A program made the translations under genes and the position numbers. From positions 76,621-140,620 of the forward strand of contig JOFO01000012.1 in the NCBI GenBank assembly GCA_000721275.1: a DNA stretch of 64,000 bases, written 5' to 3'. This stretch comes from Microtetraspora glauca. GTDB lineage: Bacteria; Actinomycetota; Actinomycetes; Streptomycetales; Streptomycetaceae. Below are positions 61,056-64,000 of the stretch, one piece after another (the first letter of the stretch is position 1; each line of letters starts with the position of its first letter). The notes under the pieces are model-generated. The model was not told the DNA's origin. It made no database searches and worked only from the letters and a program-made list of their open reading frames with translations.

Positions 61056-62327
61056 ATGCAGCACACCCGCCGGCGGATACGCAGACCGGTCGCCCTCGCG
61101 GCGACCTCGGCCCTCCTGCTCACCGTGCTCGTCTCGGCGAGCACCACACTCCCCGGCCCCGCCCCCGCGTCGGCGGGCCCGGTGGCCACCGTGCCCGACA
61201 CCACCCGGCTGGGGCCGTGCCGCATCGCCACCGCACTGGACGTGCAGATGTCGGAGGGACTGCCGACCGCCCCCGGTTTCGCGCGCTCCACCGGCCAGGT
61301 CCGGGCCCTGACCCTCATGGTCGACTTCCCCGACGCGCGCGGCGAGGGCACCGCCATGGCGCGCTTCCGCGAGTTCTTCCCGCAGACGTCCGACTGGTTC
61401 CACGTCAGCTCGTACGGCAGGCTCCAGTACCGCGCCGAGACCCCGATACCCGACTGGCTGCGGATGCCGCGGCCGTTCACCTCGTACGGGATCGAGCGCG
61501 GCGCCCCGTACGAACCGGGCTACCGCTCCTTCGTCGAGGACATCGTGAAGGCGGCCGACCCGAAGGTCGACTTCAGCGCCTACGACCTGGTCAACGTCCT
61601 GGTCACGCCGAACGCCGGCCCGTCCGCCCTGGACACCGTCCTGTCCGTGACGTTCTCCGGCAACGACGACGCGCCGTACGCCGACGGCGTGCCGCTCGCC
61701 AACACGTCCTTCGTCTACAGCCGCCAGGACGACGGCTCGGGCAGCTACCCGGAGACCGGCTACCGCGTCCTCCCCCACGAGAACGGGCACGTCTTCGGCC
61801 TCCCCGACCTCTACACCGCCGACGGCGGCGGCACGGTCGGCCACTGGGACATCATGTCCGAGGACTGGGGCGCCAACAACGACCTGCTCGGCTGGCACAA
61901 GTGGAAGCTCGGCTGGCTCGACGACGACCAGGTCCGCTGCGCGTCCACCACCGGCACCAGCGAGCACCTGCTCACCCCGCTGGCCGTGGCCGGCGGCCCT
62001 AAGCTCGTCTTCGTCCCGCTCTCCGACACGTCCGGATACGCCGTCGAGGTCCGCACCCGCGAGGGCAACGACGAGGCCGTCTGCGAACCCGGCGTACTCG
62101 TCTACCGCGTCGAGTCCGACGTGGACACCGGCCACGGCCCGGTGACCGTCGCCGACAGCGACCGCGCCAGCGGCGGCTGCACCCGCCGCCCCAACGTCCA
62201 CGCGGAACTCTCCGACGCGCCCTACCGCCCGGGCGAGACCTTCACGGACCGCACCCACGGCGTCCGGATAGGCGTGGTGGACGAGGGCACGGACGGCAGC
62301 TTCCGCGTCAGGGTGAGCAGGAACTGA
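61056..62327 (+). CDS. Secreted M6-like zinc metalloprotease
   Basis: A 423-residue exported protein. A signal peptide (RRRIRR then hydrophobic 12-33, cleavage likely after ASA at about 40) precedes a catalytic domain with HENGH at 241-245 (HExxH zinc motif), followed by FGLPDLY and GHWDIMSEDW, as in immune-inhibitor-A/M6 peptidases. Four cysteines in the mature part could form disulfides. ATG with GAGAGG upstream. Likely extracellular protein degradation; a Crp-type site lies upstream. Confidence 0.9.
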   Translation: MQHTRRRIRRPVALAATSALLLTVLVSASTTLPGPAPASAGPVATVPDTTRLGPCRIATALDVQMSEGLPTAPGFARSTGQVRALTLMVDFPDARGEGTAMARFREFFPQTSDWFHVSSYGRLQYRAETPIPDWLRMPRPFTSYGIERGAPYEPGYRSFVEDIVKAADPKVDFSAYDLVNVLVTPNAGPSALDTVLSVTFSGNDDAPYADGVPLANTSFVYSRQDDGSGSYPETGYRVLPHENGHVFGLPDLYTADGGGTVGHWDIMSEDWGANNDLLGWHKWKLGWLDDDQVRCASTTGTSEHLLTPLAVAGGPKLVFVPLSDTSGYAVEVRTREGNDEAVCEPGVLVYRVESDVDTGHGPVTVADSDRASGGCTRRPNVHAELSDAPYRPGETFTDRTHGVRIGVVDEGTDGSFRVRVSRN

Positions 62328-62369
62328 GACGGGAGCGGGAGCAACAAGAAACCCGCTCCCTCCCCTCCC

Positions 62370-63986
62370 TCACCCCCACAGCCGCCGAAGCTCCCCCTTC
62401 AGCAGCTTCCCGGCCGGATTCCGGGGCAGCTCCGCGTCCCGTACGAGGACGTGGACGGGCACCTTGAAGGCGGCGAGGCGCGCGGCGACGTGCGCCCGCA
62501 GCGCCTCCGCGTCCGCCGCCGCCCCCGGCCGGAGCCGTACGACCGCGCCGACCTCCTCGCCCAGCAGCGGGTGCGGCACGCCGACGACGGCGGCGTCGAG
62601 CACGTCGGGGTGCGTCTGGAGCACCCGCTCCACCTCGACGCAGTACACGTTCTCGCCGCCCCGGATCACCAGGTCGGTGAGCCGGTCGACGACGGTGACC
62701 CGCCCGTCGGCGTCGACCCGCGCGAGATCGCCGGTACGGAACCATCCGCCGGGCGCGAAGGCGGCGCGGGTCGCCCCGGGATTCCGCCAGTACCCGCGGA
62801 AGAGGGACTGCCCGCGCAGCCACAGCTCGCCGACGCCGTCGTCGCCGGCGCCCTCGATCCGCACCTGGGTGGCCGGCGAGGGCCGCCCGACGCTGCCGGG
62901 ATGGGCGCGGTACTCGGCCCCGACGTTGGCGAGGACACCGCCGCAGGTCTCGGTGAGCCCGTACCCGTTCCGGGGATCGATCCGTTCCCCGTACCCGGCG
63001 GCGAGCCCGCCGGTCACCCCGGGCGGCGCGGCGGCCCCGCCGGTGCTCAGCAGCACCAGCGACTCCAGCGGATCACCCATCTCGCGGGCGAGCGCCAGCA
63101 GCTGGAGCGCGGTGGTGGGCACGCCCGCGTAGTGGGTGACCCGGTGCTCGCGCATCAGCTCCAGCGCCCGGGCGGGGTCCCACTTCCGCATCATGACGAG
63201 GGTGCCGCCGCCGGCCATGACGGCGTACAGCGAGGTGAAGGCGGCGACGTGGAAGAAGGGGAACGTCGTCAGCGACACGACCGGCGCGCCCCCGCCCGGC
63301 CGCTCCCCGCGGGCGAGCGCGGCGACGGCGGCGAAGTACCGCGGGTGCATGGCGGCGCCGGCCTGCGCGAGGTGCGTGGCGACGGCGCCCTTGGGCCGCC
63401 CGGTGGTCCCCGAGGTGTAGAAGATCGTCGCGTCGTCCTCGCCGGTCACCTCCACGTCGGGCGGCCCGGTCAGCGGATCGTCGTCGGCCTCGTACGCGAC
63501 GAACCCGTCCTCCGCCTCCCCCTGGAACACGATCCCCGGCACCCCGGCCCGCCGCGCCCACGCCCGCACCCGCGGCACCCGCTCCCCGTCGACGAGCAGC
63601 AGCCCGGGCGCGCAGTCGTCCAGCGCGTACGCGAACTCGTCCTCCGTCCACCAGGCGTTCAACGGCACGGCGACGAGCCCGGCGAGCTGCACCGCCCAGA
63701 AGGCGACCTGCCACTCGGGAAGGTTTCGCATGGCGACGACGACCCGGTCCCCGCGCCGCAGCCCGTACTCCCCCACCATCCGCCGAGCCAGCCCACAGGC
63801 CTCATCAAAGAACGCCCGATACGAAACCACCCGCCCGTCCCCCACCAGAAACGGCGCGTCCCCGAACCCCCACACCACCTCGACGAACTCCCGCAACGTC
63901 CGGGGCCCCCGCACATACACCCCGTCCCGCACCTCGAACGGCCCCCCACCCGCGACCAGCCGCCCCGACTCCCCGCTCAACCCCAC
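62370..63986 (-). CDS. AMP-forming acyl-CoA synthetase/ligase
   Basis: A 538-residue class I adenylate-forming enzyme. The P-loop YTSGTTGRPKGA (about 194), NGYGLTETCG (about 330), WFRTGDLARVD (about 424) and the C-terminal GENVYCVEVE...GKLLKGELR with catalytic Lys are complete. It would activate a fatty or aromatic acid as the CoA thioester. The GTG at 63986 is 15 bases from the window edge and has GGAGGGA upstream. Convergent with the metalloprotease. Confidence 0.92.
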   Translation of the reverse strand: MGLSGESGRLVAGGGPFEVRDGVYVRGPRTLREFVEVVWGFGDAPFLVGDGRVVSYRAFFDEACGLARRMVGEYGLRRGDRVVVAMRNLPEWQVAFWAVQLAGLVAVPLNAWWTEDEFAYALDDCAPGLLLVDGERVPRVRAWARRAGVPGIVFQGEAEDGFVAYEADDDPLTGPPDVEVTGEDDATIFYTSGTTGRPKGAVATHLAQAGAAMHPRYFAAVAALARGERPGGGAPVVSLTTFPFFHVAAFTSLYAVMAGGGTLVMMRKWDPARALELMREHRVTHYAGVPTTALQLLALAREMGDPLESLVLLSTGGAAAPPGVTGGLAAGYGERIDPRNGYGLTETCGGVLANVGAEYRAHPGSVGRPSPATQVRIEGAGDDGVGELWLRGQSLFRGYWRNPGATRAAFAPGGWFRTGDLARVDADGRVTVVDRLTDLVIRGGENVYCVEVERVLQTHPDVLDAAVVGVPHPLLGEEVGAVVRLRPGAAADAEALRAHVAARLAAFKVPVHVLVRDAELPRNPAGKLLKGELRRLWG

Positions 63987-64000
63987 ACTCCCTCCTCCGA

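Overview
The window is a stretch of very GC-rich actinobacterial chromosome, almost certainly from a Streptomyces. The signs are near-universal G/C third positions, GTG/TTG starts, an SsgA-like sporulation protein, a SepX/GlpR-type divisome protein beside a gephyrin-like Glp, an HrdD-type sigma factor, and a gene order (galU-glp-moaC-mogA-GNAT-sepX, penicillin acylase, mscL, fruA-fruK-fruR, hrdD) that I recall from the S. coelicolor core chromosome. No phage, IS element, CRISPR array or biosynthetic cluster was found. Functions are read from family motifs by eye; no database search was run.

Layout. 1-2.4 kb: an ECF-type Co/Ni uptake operon (cbiM-cbiQ-cbiO, cbiO running off the left edge) with a near-perfect Nur-type operator in front. 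2.6-9.9 kb: SsgA-like protein, an autoregulated TetR-MMPL exporter pair with two 15-bp operators, a tricorn protease and a GNAT. 10-14.4 kb: CsbD-like protein, then a translationally coupled SDR/hydrolase/Baeyer-Villiger monooxygenase operon divergent from a MerR regulator. 14.4-21.3 kb: xthA, GNAT, tRNA-Ala(CGC), sepX, then the GNAT-mogA-moaC-glp-galU operon. 21.3-30 kb: folate enzyme, penicillin acylase, K+/H+-type antiporter with an apparent CTG start, MFS, an FmdB zinc-ribbon gene with a sigma-R-like promoter overlapping a CIRCE element, a CpaB-like protein and mscL.

30.2-44.1 kb is the most unusual block. It holds a five-gene Mo-oxidoreductase operon (cytochrome-b-like protein, NasA/NapA-type Mo subunit, 4Fe-4S protein, Tat-type Rieske protein, small membrane protein), pyruvate formate-lyase with its activase, NarK, a NirB-NirD fusion and a divergent sirohydrochlorin chelatase. 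Together these would cover nitrate import, nitrate to nitrite to ammonia, siroheme supply, and oxygen-sensitive pyruvate cleavage. Three promoter regions in the block carry related GGGAC-centred dyads resembling DosR/DevR (OsdR) boxes, which suggests hypoxia control.

44.1-64 kb: LtrA-like protein, P1 peptidase, DUF6227-like protein, fructose PTS operon, an MFS pump divergent from a WYL regulator with 11-bp-spaced CCTAT repeats, hrdD with a sigma-R-type promoter, questin-oxidase-like protein, LigB dioxygenase divergent from a MarR regulator, TetR-MFS pair, secreted M6-like metalloprotease and an acyl-CoA synthetase ending at the right edge.
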